A DNA stretch of 64,000 nt, from the NCBI RefSeq assembly GCF_002105155.1, contig NW_019028988.1, positions 682,001-746,000 of the forward strand, read 5' to 3'. The position numbers and the translations under genes were made by a program. Positions 47,076 to 59,000 of this stretch are shown here, one piece after another (the first letter of the stretch is position 1; every line of letters begins with the position of its first letter). The notes beneath the pieces are model-generated. The model was not told the DNA's origin, searched no databases, and worked only from the letters and a program-made list of their open reading frames with translations. The DNA comes from Lobosporangium transversale (lineage: Eukaryota > Mortierellomycota > Mortierellomycetes > Mortierellales > Mortierellaceae).

Positions 47076-48809
47076 AATACCTTCGAATGAATCTGAAATC
47101 GGCGTGTTTACTTCATCATCTCCAAGGTCAACGGCGTTTGAAGTATCACCCCCCATAGAAGCCACCAAAGCCGCATGCAGCTGCTCCTCCTCTGTCATAT
47201 CTGACACATCTTTGACGGTCTTCTTTTTCTTTGGTTGCGAAGGCTTTGAGGTTGAATCTGTGAGCGAATGAACTTCAAGAAATTCGGATACTAAACGTTG
47301 GCGTAATTTGACGAACATGTAAGCCACAAAGTCCCTTGATTTGATTAAATGCTTAAGCTATAGCTGGTTATACGAAGCTTACCATCAGAGAGGAAGTCCA
47401 CTGGATCAATGGTCTTGCTCCATACATGCATCCTCTCGGCTATCAGTAATCATACATTAGGGAGAATGACGTAGTCATATTTAGCATCAGCTGCATATTT
47501 AAAGAAAAAAAAGAAAAAAAAAAAAAAAAAAAAGAGTACCTGTTCTTGGGTCGATGATTGCAATATGAGGGAATGTCTGGAGAGGATAATATGCAGCATA
47601 TTTTTTCCCTTCAACACTATCAGAGTAGAACTGTATAGTTGAGGATTAGAGTCGGATATCGATATAACAAAGCCTAAAGAAGTATTCCATAGATGTCCAC
47701 AAATATGCTGACATCTAACATACTTGGAGAAAGATAAAATTCTCTTTAACATGCTCCTTCACACTTGGATCGCTCCAGAGATCACGGTTCAGAACTTGAC
47801 AAGCAAACACTCCTGCTTCTTGAATATTGACCATGAGCCATTTCATTTCTTTCTTGGCAACATTACGACTCTAAAATAAAACCAGTAAGCATATGACCAT
47901 ACATTATTCCATAGTTAGCCACTTGTTCCAAAGTCATATAAATCAAACATTAAAGAATGGGGTAGAGATCGACTTGGTTATCAATGTACCTGATCAAAAT
48001 TTCCTCGGGCCATAATATCCAAAGGAGCTTTAAAAAGATCAGCCAGCCTCGATGTCTTGGGACTGGTCTCACCCCCTAATGTGGCAGCCTCCGCGGCAAA
48101 GTCACGAAAAGCATCTCGGGCCAAACTTGAAGAGTCAGGAGGTAAAAATACTGATGGAGCAGGACGGGATCCTAAAAAATAGCAATTAAAAACATGTGAT
48201 CAGAAAAATTTCGCCAAGTTTGTTGAACATGCATGAAAATTTCATCTTTGGTCCCATTTCCACAAGTGGTTGAAAGTAGTAAATACGTACGAGAAGATCC
48301 GCCATAAAGAGGTGACGACCGATCGCCATAATCATCACTAATCAACATTTCGTGTCTAGGTGCTATCGGTGCACGAATAGTGCTCGCGGCTTTTGTATCC
48401 TCCTCCTGAAGTGAACGCGCTAGCTCTTCGTCCTGATCGAGATATCCACCTGGAGATCCACTGTTAGATGAATTCCGTGAGCGACGAGTACTCGCATTAT
48501 CACCGCTATTGTTGTTGGTTACTGGTGTTGTTCCTGCCAAGTCAACGCCGCCGCTTTCCATGTATAATGTGATGGCACGCTCCAATGATCCTTCACAGAC
48601 CTGAAAGAAAAAACAAATAAAAAAAAAAAAAGGAAGTAAGGCCGTGGAGGCGTTCGCTTAGTAGTCAAATCTACTCTTCGGCCAAAAAAATCTACAAGCT
48701 CAGTAAAGGTAGTCATAATACTTACTGTCAAATAGTTTGAGGCGACATCAGGGTCTGCAGAGGTGATAGTACAGAACTGAACAATGTCTTCATGGTTAGT
48801 ATCCCCCAT
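46557..48809 (-). CDS. UBA-UAS-UIM-UBX protein, p97/Cdc48 adaptor (UBXN7/Ubx5-like)
   Basis: Nine exons (48726-48809, 48291-48600, 47990-48171, 47724-47870, 47540-47630, 47383-47439, 47081-47290, 46755-46969, 46557-46649) give 462 aa. Residues 1-45 form a UBA-like ubiquitin-binding start (DIVQFCTITSADPDVASNYL). A UIM-like helix follows (DEELARSLQEED). The UAS thioredoxin-like domain spans about 150-280 (KKEMKWLMVNIQEAG, NRDLWSD). A second UIM-like helix is EEEQLHAALVASM. The UBX domain ends the protein, from about 370 (RIGFRLSDGSRLMRRF to KQLLDD). This order matches UBXN7 and yeast Ubx5, which link ubiquitylated substrates to the Cdc48/p97 ATPase. The acceptor at 47291 is fixed by the family motif VSEFLEVHSL. 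Confidence 0.92.
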
Positions 48810-49206
48810 ATTGAGAAACTTCAATCAAAAATAAAATAGAATACAGAGAAAAAAGGTGGATACGTGTGTGGATATTTATGTTTTAAATGGTTAAGGAAAA
48901 AGCACTGCAAGAAGTGGGAAATGAAATGCTGAATGCAAACAAAAATGAATGAGAATGAAACTTGAATTGTGCGCAAGTGTAAAACGTCATTCAAAATTGA
49001 CAGTCACTGATGGCAACACAAAAGTTAAGCTTACAACAATTGTTCATTAAGCTTGTTGCATCAACATTTTCGCTTCACTCATTCCTTTTCTTTTCTCGCC
49101 AGTCGTCACTTTCACTCGCTGTATCCCTGATCCAGCTACTGTATTCATCTTTACAAGCTTATTCCACCTCACTGTCGGACGATACTTCCTCCTTTCTTCT
49201 CAGATC
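48810..49206. promoter_or_regulatory. Divergent promoter, UBX gene / RAT1
   Basis: 397 bp lie between the opposite start codons. The sequence is A-rich on the left and CT-rich on the right, as expected for two leaders. No specific factor site is convincing. Confidence 0.5.
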
Positions 49207-52200
49207 ATGGGAGTTCCTGCTCTCTTCAGATGGTATATATTGGGCACAATTTCTCTATCAAGTAATCTTTGCTTGTCCTGATCAGATTTTATTTATTTGC
49301 TTTCCTAAAATATTTACATTTCTCTTATATTATAGGCTTGCTAACAAGTATCCAAAAATCACAACCAACGTTGTGGAGGAAGAGCCCAAGGAGATTAACG
49401 GTGTTACGATACCTATCGACATCACTCAACCAAATCCTAATGGAGATGAGAATGATTATCTATATCTGGATATGAACAACATTATCCATCCATGTTGTAA
49501 GCCAGAGGGGAAAGTAAGACAGTGTTCCGATCTCTGTATTGGACCAATACCACAGCTACATTTCTTTGATCTAAGAGGCATTAAGGAGTATATGTTATAG
49601 CTGACTAATCACGATATTGCTCTACGTTCTATTTGGCTTGTCTGTAGCCGCCACCAAGTAACGAAGAAGAGATGTTTGTTGCCATTTTTGCATATATCGA
49701 ACGCATTGTAAATATGGTTAGGCCCCGCAAGATGCTCTACATGGCCATCGGTAAGTCTTATCTTCATTCAACTAGTTTTGATCAATTTGTCGAATAGATT
49801 TGGCATCTAACATTTCATACTTTCGCTCATTAAATTGCGCTATCTTAGACGGCGTTGCCCCTCGGGCTAAAATGAACCAACAGCGCTCCAGACGTTTCAG
49901 AGCTGCACAGGAAGCAAAGGAGAAGGCTGCAAGTGAAGATGCTGCATGGGAAGAATTAACAGGTATAGATTTACTTGCATTGTAAACCTTTGTCTTCATT
50001 AGTTGACTGTCGTATGAAATTAAATTATATTTACTAACACAGAGCTGTTTTCATTTATAACTCCTAGCTGAACTCAAAGCCCAGCGTCCTGAACACGATA
50101 CTCAACAGAAATTTGATTCTAACTGTATTACGCCTGGAACGCCATTCATGGTCAACTTGGGTAAAGCCTTACGGTTCTGGGTTGCTAAAAAACTTAATGA
50201 TGATCCCGGTTGGATGAATTTTAAGGTTATCCTTTCAGATGGCAGTGTTCCTGGGGAAGGAGAACACAAGATGATGAATTTCATTCGCTCACAGCGAGCA
50301 GCACCTCATCATAACCCTAATACTAGTCATGTTATCTATGGATTGGTAAGCCATTGCAGCAGCTTTATTTGTTTTTTTGTTTTTATTCCTATCTATGACT
50401 ACTGTACTGACGTTTTCTTCTTTTTTTTTCTTGTTAAAAAAAATAAAATAGGATGCTGATTTAATCATGTTGGCATTAGGAACTCATGAGCCTTACTTCA
50501 AAGTTCTTCGAGAAGATGTATTTTTCCAGGAGGGCAGCTCAAAGAATAAATGCTTTCTTTGTAATCAGACAGGTCACCAGGCAGCACAATGCCAGGGCAA
50601 GGCCAAGGTCAAGTCGGGTGATTTCGATGAAAAAGCACCTGCAACAGTGAAGCCTTATATTTACCTGAATGTTAGCATTCTGCGTGAGTATCTCGAAATT
50701 GAGCTCAAAATTGATAATCTTCCCTTTGAATGGGATATTGAGAAGGCGATTGATGACTGGGTGTTCTTGTGTTTCTTTGTCGGAAATGATTTCTTACCCC
50801 ACCTTCCATCACTGGAGACACGAGAAGGTGCCATTGATATCTTAATTGAAATTTGGAAGCAGGTTCTTCCTCTGATGGGTGGATACGTGACACGAAGTGG
50901 AGATGTTGACTTGAAGCGTGCACAGCTCTTGATGACTGAGCTAGGTAAGAAGGAAGACGGGATCTTCCAGGAGCGTCGAGAGAAAGAGGAACGAAGAATG
51001 AAGAACAACAAGCGTAGGAAAATTGAGGATGAGGCTAGAGACCTCTATTCATCGAAGGAAGGAGGAACTGCCCTTTCTCAAACGCCAGTCTGGAACATGC
51101 CAGCTGTTGCTGTCAAAGGGCTAAGCAACAAAGCAGAGGCTGAAAAAGAAGTTGCTGCTTTGAACAAGATGATCATGGAAGAGAAAGTCCGAATTAGGAC
51201 GGCTGCAAACCACGCAGCAGCAGCTCTTTTAAAGGCAGAGCTTGCACAGCAAGAAACAGCCTCTGAAGACACTGGGGACATTGCTGAGGAAGGCAAGAAG
51301 GCGAATGAAACAGAATCAGTAGAAAATTCAGAAAAGGAGCCGACTGATATGGCTGCTGAAGTTACTTCAGAAAATGTTCCAAAGGATATTACAATGACAG
51401 AGTCGAATTCACTGAAGCGAAAGATAGATGAAGTCGAGGGCGATAAGGATGATGAAGAGTCCATTTCAGACGAAGATGATGATACTGAAGCCGCTGCTAC
51501 ACCCACACCCATTCCTCCAACAATCGCTAAGAGAAAAATTACCGATGACGAAGAACCGGAGGACAATGTCAGACTTTGGGAACCCGACTATAAAGAACGC
51601 TATTATCGCAATAAGTTTCACATTGAGCTTTCCGATACTGAAGCCCGCAGAGCGTAAGAGGAACTTAAGAAATAAGTAAACTACAAATCGGGCATTAAGC
51701 TTGAAGCCTTCACTGACTACACCTTTTATCATTATTGTTATAATCATAGGATTGTCAAGAGTTATATTGAAGGATGCTGTTGGGTCATGAAATACTACAT
51801 GCAAGGCTGCCCGTCCTGGCAATGGTATTATCCATACCATTACTCCCCCTTCGCTTCCGATTTTGTCGATATTGGCGATATTGAGATCAATTTTGATCTT
51901 GGCCAACCATTTCAGCCAATTGAGCAGCTGATGGGAGTTTTGCCTGCTGCGAGTAAACAACACATCCCCCTTGCGTTCCAACCCCTGATGTACGAGGAGG
52001 ATTCGCCTATTATCGACTTTTATCCCGAAAACTTCGAACTCGACTTGAATGGCAAAAAGTTTGCATGGCAAGGTGTGGCACTGCTTCCTTTCTTAGACCC
52101 TAAGCGGTTACTTGACTCTATGGCACCACTGTACCCAAAACTTACAGAAGAAGAACTTGAACGCAATAAGTTTGGCAAGGAGTTGCTCTTTGTCAGTGAG

Positions 52201-53394
52201 AAGAGCAAGCTTTATGACGTTTTGTGCGATAAGCTTTATAGCTCTCGTAGCGAGGGCGAAGTCTATTATCTAGACTACAAGAAGAGTGGGCGTTTATTGG
52301 GCAATGTGTCTCGAGATCCGCAATGTATTCCCCGGAGCTCGTTCCCTTCACCTTTAGTGGACTATGGGCTTGAGGACATTCCCGTCGACACTTCCATCAG
52401 CGTTATTTTCTCTAATCCACCACTTCCTGAAGGTTTTGTTCATCAGGCTGTCATGCTCAAGGGCGTCAACCCTCCTAAGCGCGTCCTGTCACCAGACGAT
52501 ATTCAGTGGATAAAGAACGGTGGAGGGACGCAGCGGGGAGGACGCTATGGTGGCAGAGGTGGCCGTGGAGGTCGTGGGGGCTTCAATAATTTTGGAAATC
52601 GAGGACAGAACAATGCATATCAGGGTAGTTTTGATCGTAATACCAGAGGAGGGGCGAACTTTCGAGGTGGCCGAGGCGGTTTTACCCCTGAGAACCGTGG
52701 TCCGGCGGATAGGACCTATCCTGGCCAGAGCTACGACCGCGCATATCCTCAGCAGCCTCAACAGCCTCAGTATGGCGGTGGGTCGGGGTATGACGCATAT
52801 AATGGTGGCGCTATTAACGATGGCTCCCGTTTTCCCAAGCCTGATCCTTACTATGGTTATGATTCAAGACCTGGAAACACTAACTATAGAGGCGGGGGTC
52901 GTGGTGGCAGAGGCGGGTATGGCGATCGAGGAGGCTCTCCTGGTAGAGGTGGATATGGTGACCGAGGAAGCTCTCCTGGTCGAGGTGGCTTTTCTGGTCG
53001 AGGGGGGTATGGAGGCAATAATTTTGGAAACCTAGGGCAAAACAATGTATATCAGGGTGGTTTTGATCGTAATACCAGAGGAGGGGCGAGCTTTCGAGGT
53101 GGCCGAGGCGGTTTTACCCCTGAGAACCGTGGTCCGGCGGATAGGACCTATCCTGGCCAGAGCTACGACCGCGCATATCCTCAGCAGCCTCAACAGCCTC
53201 ACTATGGCGGTGGGTCGGGGTATGACGCATATAATGGTGGCGCTATTAACGATGGCTCTCGTTTCTCCAACCCCTATCCTTACTATGGTTACGATCCAAG
53301 ACCTGGAAACACTAACTATAGAGGCGGGGGTCGTGGTGGCAGAGGCGGGTATGGCGATCGAGGAGGCTCTCCTGGTAGAGGTGGATACTGGTGA
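49207..53394 (+). CDS. RAT1: Nuclear 5'-3' exoribonuclease Rat1/Xrn2
   Basis: Seven exons: 49207-49232, 49336-49513, 49648-49750, 49849-49962, 50068-50345, 50452-51653, 51750-53394; 1181 aa. It starts [15 protein letters not shown], universal for XRN enzymes. Catalytic acidic motifs include [35 protein letters not shown] and [20 protein letters not shown] zinc knuckle ([14 protein letters not shown], near 265) marks Xrn2 rather than Xrn1. [15 protein letters not shown] and the later [17 protein letters not shown] are Xrn2-type. Rat1 degrades RNA after cleavage to end Pol II transcription and trims rRNA. The tail (from about 890) is RGG-rich and contains a 432-bp direct repeat. The stop results from an apparent one-base insertion in the second repeat. 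Confidence 0.95.
52570..53390 (+). repeat. 432-bp in-frame tandem duplication in RAT1 tail
   Basis: Bases about 52570-53001 and 53002-53390 repeat with a constant offset of 432 (for instance AATAATTTTGG at 52585 and 53017, GAGAACCGTGG at 52690 and 53122). That is 144 codons of RGG/YG-rich sequence. Copies differ at few sites. The second copy carries an extra C near 53389 relative to the first, which shifts the frame. Confidence 0.9.
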
Positions 53395-53575
53395 CCTAGG
53401 GAGCTCTTCCAGTCGAGGCGCCTTTTCTAGTTGAGGAAGATATGGGGGAGGTGGGCAGCGCCCGCAAGGCTATGGAAGACAAAGTAGCCATAACAAAGCA
53501 AGCGGGGGCGAAAACGATGGCGAAGGATCCTATAATCAAAGGTTCTTTCAAGAATGTTTCAGTAATAGTAAGGTT
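53395..53575 (+). other. Stranded former C-terminus of RAT1
   Basis: In the frame used by repeat copy 1, sequence after the stop continues RGG-like (SSRGAFSS, with a TGA at about 53433 where copy 1 has CGA), then GRYGGGGQRPQGYGRQSS and on to QRFFQECFSNSK near 53570. This is coding-like and probably the old end of the protein before the duplication decayed. It is inference; population data would settle it. Confidence 0.5.
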
Positions 53576-54155
53576 AGCTTTAGTCTAACACAAGATTTCA
53601 TGTTGATATAAATATTTGTCAAGTGGCATTTCTGATTTGAAGCAAGTGGGAGAGCCCTTGAAGCTGTGCCTTCATATCTCTCTTTCTCTCTTAGTTGCTG
53701 GTAACACGTGTTCATCGTATGGAGAGCTATTAGGCCTCAGTCTAAATCTTTAAAATAAAGTTAATGGTATGATAAATAAATAATTTCAGTTACCTCCTGT
53801 ATAAATGCCAGGGAAGAAAGCGTACGAGATTGATTCTTTGTTGATGATTTGCAGCCGCCAGAGTCTCGAAGCAATTTTACGCCTGTCTCCTTTCGGTATT
53901 TTGTCGGCTGCGTGTCCTAGATCTTCATTCTCTCCACAAAAAGCCAACCCATCCTGCCTGTGAACAACTACTCTTCTTAAGGATACGGATGCCTTTTCTA
54001 CTCTCTCTTTCCGCATAGCGACTTTTTGTTCGCTCCATATATTCCACATGCTGTCCTTTAATAATACTTTTTTCCTTCTCATGGTCACCATTGTATAATA
54101 TAAAAGTCAACTGCTATACATAAAATTCTATTTATTTGTATCATTGATACTAGGT
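53576..54155. other. Convergent spacer, RAT1 / THI80
   Basis: No gene is convincing. A 101-codon minus-strand open frame (53786-54091) is basic and without recognisable motifs or splice support; I regard it as chance. Confidence 0.5.
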
Positions 54156-54495
54156 CTATTGTTCTCTTTTGTATCTCAGCTCAGTGGTCCAGACAACAGG
54201 TGCAGTGGTTTCGATGGTAATCTTGGTACTCACCAATGCATTCGAAGTGCTGACTTTTGTTCCGAAAGATGATTTCCAATTTTCTAGCAAACAAGCACAC
54301 AAAAAAAATCAGATAAGGTTGAATATGGATGGCAAGCAATCAACAATACATAAATTATGCCTTACTAATGTCCCACTTAAGTCCGATTGTGGTCAGAGTG
54401 GCTTCAGAAGAACCGACTGGAATTATGCCACATGTTGGCCCTTCAATATCTAAGTTGCAAGTAATCTCGTGCTTGCCCTAGAATTATTGATATTG

Positions 54496-54530
<35 letters not shown>

Positions 54531-55553
54531 TCAGAAGCGCACTTTCTTTCCCTTGTCCGATGATTTGATCATACACAGATCATAAGTCGACTTACAGTGC
54601 CAAGAACTACAATAATACTCTCATCCGATAGTAGGGTGGCGTGTCTCTCTCGGTTGAGGACATATAAATGGTGGATCGATGACATGGACTGATCAAACCG
54701 TCCACCTGTTCCTCCAAGTGCAACCACTCCTAAATTACCACCTAACTCTTCTGTATCTTGTTTTATTTGTGAATCGGCAAAGGACGATGATTTGTTGTCT
54801 CGTTCACGAACAAGCTCCACACACTTCATGAAATCCGTCGATTCCTCATCGCCATTTTGTTCCACCGGAACACCCTATTGAGAATTCAAAAAAAAGGGGG
54901 GAGGCAAAGACAAAAATATTCGTAAGGCAAGCGATTCATTCGTTCGGACTAATTTCCATCGCTAAGTTACTAGTGCTGAAATGTATTGCCATTACCTTCG
55001 ATTCATAATATTCTTTGACTGAATCACGTAAGGAGTCTAAATCACCACGGATATAATCAGGCAGGAATCTAGAAAAAAAAAAAATCCTAATCAATTGCTA
55101 GACCTACTGATAGAATGTAAAGGACTCTCTCCAAAGACATAAAAATCCTTTACTTTATACGCTCCTCTTCCGTTTCCAACAAATCGTACAGTCGATTTCC
55201 TCCGCCATCTGCACAAAACCTGTATGTTGCTTTTTTTTTTATTTGTTTATTTAAGATGTTATTAGATTCATTTTATACATTAATATATAAATCTTTCTTT
55301 CTCCTGTTTCGTGGTACTTGTTTGCAGCCTTGCTATTGCTGTTATTGTTGTAATTATTGGTTGTCCTGCAATTGCCTTTTTTTTAAAATGTGTATTTACC
55401 ATTATTCCAGACATTCTCAAAAAGCTTGCGCTGAATGAGAATCGGTTGATTCAGAATGATAAGAGCAAACTTGTTTCGTCCCGTCTTTTCAGAGAGAAAC
55501 TTGCTCCTGTATACCTCTGGGTCCTCAAGACACTTGCTGGGATGCCAATTCAT
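54156..55553 (-). CDS. THI80: Thiamine pyrophosphokinase
   Basis: Six exons: 55400-55553, 55154-55229, 54996-55068, 54596-54874, 54366-54477, 54156-54283; 273 aa, between the human (243) and yeast (319) enzymes. It moves diphosphate from ATP to thiamine to make the cofactor ThDP. NKFALIILNQPI leads in; RFCADGGGNRLYDLL and PDYIRGDLDSL are the catalytic acidic motifs; ALGGTGGRFDQSMSSIH is the family fingerprint. The C-terminal thiamine-binding domain has GPTCGIIPVG and ends VVWTTEL. The junction AAAAAAG-CAACATAC was chosen because it gives NNATYRFCADG, matching the family. The start is the only ATG in frame before the conserved block. The fourth intron carries a run of more than 30 T on the sense strand. 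Confidence 0.95.
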
Positions 55554-56001
55554 GTTTCTTTTGAATGAAGATAAAATGAGTAAGAAAAGAAACTTGGTGA
55601 CGTGACGAAGTATTTTCAAGCCTATTACATGTAGAATAAAAGTTTAATTCCATTTACTGACCTGGCTTGTTACAATTAAGAAGTCAACAGAAGTATATAT
55701 CATTGTTTATTTGTCATTCATACTTTTATTATCATTATTTTCTCGATTTAAGAAAAGAGGAATGAAGGACAAAATATTATGATGGATTGGATTTTGAGAC
55801 ACATGAATCATTACACATGAATTAAGGTATATTGCTATGAACGCAGAAAAGTCATAAACGCGGCTTACTTTTTTGGGTTTTTGAACGCTCCAAAAGCCTG
55901 CCGCTTGGATCTCAATAGAAATAAAACGTATGATGAATGAGAGTTGCGAGTACAGAGATAGAACAATAGGGAAAGATGTAGATGGTAGAACAGAAAATTA
56001 T
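55554..56001. other. Intergenic between DUF3712 gene and THI80
   Basis: No gene supported; AT-rich sequence with short ATTATT motifs. It should hold the THI80 promoter and the 3' end of the DUF3712 gene. Confidence 0.55.
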
Positions 56002-59000
56002 TTAAGCATTAGGAGCAGCGTGCCCCTCCTCCAATGCGATCCTGTTCGCCATTGCCTTGATCCATGTCTCAACATTCTCAAGCGTGGCCTCCTTGGGGAA
56101 AGCCTCGAGGATGTCTAGCTGGCGCTTGCTAATAATGGGGATACGGGGATCCGACTCCGGATTTTTTGTAGGCTCGGGCTCCGCGGTCTTATCAATTTTG
56201 GTCTCAGTAGGAGGCTCCGTGACCTTGGTAGGCTTTGGTTCTGGCTCTGGCTTCTCAGTCTGCGATGGAGCTCCAGAGGTAGGCAGAGTAGGCTCGCCTT
56301 TCGTCGTCGTCTGCGTTGGAGCTTCAGCCGCTGTGGTGGTAGTTGTCGCTGTATCGCCACCCGGCAAGTTGCCCTTTGGCACTTCTCCGTTGATCTTGAC
56401 ATTGATTATAGTATCAGGTTGGGTGTACTGGACATTACCCTCATATCCACTCGATCCGCCTACAAGAGCCACGATGGTTGACTCAATAGTGAAGGGCACA
56501 TCTGCAGCTTTACCAACGAGCAGCTGAGGATACCTTACCATGAACGGGGCAAGTGTATCAACAGCAAATCCGAGGCCTGAAGGCGAAACCATGGTCAAGG
56601 TAGGCGAACGGACTGTCGCTTTGGCGGGAATGGTCATGCCTACTTCTTCATTGACCTCACCAAAGGTCTTACCTTCCCAAGTCGTGATGGCCTTCATGCT
56701 CTTGATGTACAATGGAGCATCAAAAGGATTGTAGATCATAACCTGGACAGGAGTTTTGCGGGGGGTAAAAGGCTGAAGCATGTTGCCTATATCTGGCTGG
56801 GAAGTACTTCCAGGAGCGATAAGCTTGTCAGTGATACCCTTGATGGTCGACAACATTTTGACAGAAGCCATAGCATCCTTGAGTGACTCTACTTTAGTGG
56901 ATTCGGCTGAGCCTGCAATGTCCAATTGGAATGTTGCGCCCGAAACGAACCCACTCAAGAATCCATCACGGACTTGAGCGTTGGATGGTTGCAGCTGGAA
57001 GACAGCTGGCAGAGTATTGAGGCCGGGAGCTAAGGCCATATCCTTTACAACTGCACGGCCCATATTGTTACCAGAGTAGGAGATATCAAAGCTGACATCA
57101 CCAACTTTGACCGTCAACCCTGAGGGATTCTGAAGGACGACATTCTGATTGATCTCGAGGTATTGAGATGTGCCGCCAGTGACTCGAATGTCAGTGATCT
57201 GCGCGCCACCAGTGTTCAAGTCCATACCTGCTAAGGATGAGGCTACGTTAACACTCACACCGGGGATCTTGACTTGGCCAGCAGCAGTCTCGGCAACAGT
57301 GTCGGCAGTACCCTCCAAGAAGAACTGGATTCCAGGCCCTGTCGTCAAGACTTTAGAAAAGCTATTGAACGCCTCATGTGCATCATCATTGACAACCAAG
57401 GGCTGGTTCTCATAGGCGGTTCGGAGGAGACCAGGTGAAACTGTCTGAGCGGCTCCAAGAGGGAGCTTCAAGTTTGCAACGTTTCTGCCCTTGGGCAGCT
57501 GAATGTTCACATCTTCAGCAACCTGGGTAATGCTCAGAGGGAAAGAGAAGGGGATCTTGAATGTAGCCTCAATGTTGTCCGAAGAGGTCATCACTCGGTA
57601 TGGGTTACCACCAGTGAAGTCCAAAGTCATAGTTTTGAGCGTAATTCCTGTAATAATATCCTGTTTGCCTAGGCTTGGAAGAGTGACATTCATTGTCAAG
57701 GACGAAAAAGCCGAGCTCAGCCATGAGACAGGACCACTGGCAGGCGTGACAGATTTGCCCTTGACAATCAAGTTGGGAGCCCCACCGTTCAAAGCCAAAC
57801 GGAACAAATCGCCAAGCGCGTTAAGGCCGGCTTCAGAGGTCTGTTTGGTCAAGGTACCCTCCATAGCAATAGGTGTAAGAGCATCAGGCAAGAGTTTGAG
57901 ACCAGAAGTCTGAACAAAACCGATTTCCTGACCCTGGAAGATGTTCTCGAAGACAACAGTACCCATCTCAATACCGACGTTTGAGGGGTTAGGAAGCGTG
58001 GCTTGGAGGACCAAATGGATACCATTGGGGTCATTAGAGGGAAGATCATATTTCTGAATCTCCAAGCCCTGGAGACCATTGAAGCCCTTAAGGGTTACAG
58101 TCTTCTTCATGTTGATATTGGGAATAGGCGCGCCCATGGCAGTGACAGTCATGTTGTTAGCAACAACAGACCACTCGAAGGATTCGGCTTTCAAAGAGTA
58201 GCTGACAAAATTACCCATGTTATCAGCACTAGCAACGCGGAAGGGGACATTAGTCAACGCAAGCTTAGCTCCCACATCAGCCTTTGCGGAGACAGTGGGC
58301 ATAGCAATCTGACCAATAGGAGACTCGGCTCCGTTGTTCAACCAGGCGACCGAAGATCCACTTGGGAAAGAAATCTCAGAATCAAAGGGTCCGGCATTAG
58401 CAATAAGGCCGTTAATATTAGTCGTGAAATCAGTCTCTGCAGGGCTGTTGATCATGACGCTGGTAAAGCTGAGCGTAGCCTGATCGACGATAGCTTGAGC
58501 AATAGGGGTTCCAACAATGGGGAGAAGCTTCATGATAGTGTCGTCGGTAAGGGTTGGGACGCCATTTTGAGTCAAGGTGAGCGAAGTTGGATATTCGCCG
58601 ACCATCACATCGACTGTCATGGAAACATCGACCTTGAGGCCAGCCATAGCAGCCTTGACGAATGTGGGCAGGTTAAAGCCAGCGAAGACAGATGATGAGA
58701 CCTTGAGAGTGGGATCCTTTGCCATTTTGCCCAATGTGATAATAGGTTCTGCGTTCAGGTTATTGGCGTTGGCCTGATCAATCATCAAACTGAGTAACGA
58801 GTCGATCGAGAGATCCATGGATAATGGAAGGGGCTGGGAAGCCTGTTGGGTCATACCGGGGACTTGGATAGTGGTTGAAGGCAGATCTATGGCTCCAAGA
58901 TTGCGGCCTTTATACTGGACCGTCGACTTGATTGATTTAATAGTCAAACCTGGAACAAATGGGTTATTGATGGTAACGGTAGCCATAGCGATACCAGTCT

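Noticed and set aside
51078-52071. Long minus-strand open frames opposite RAT1
   Set aside because: They are shadows of acidic, low-complexity RAT1 coding sequence.
53786-54091. 101-codon minus-strand open frame downstream of THI80
   Set aside because: THI80 closes properly at 54156, and this frame has no motifs, no splice support and no family resemblance.
55154-55229. Acceptor ACATACAG at 55220 for THI80 exon 2
   Set aside because: It puts the conserved CADGG motif out of frame; the AAAAAAG acceptor restores it.
58003-58695. 230-codon plus-strand open frame opposite the DUF3712 gene
   Set aside because: It is antisense to a long exon with clear repeated motifs; its own composition has no family features.
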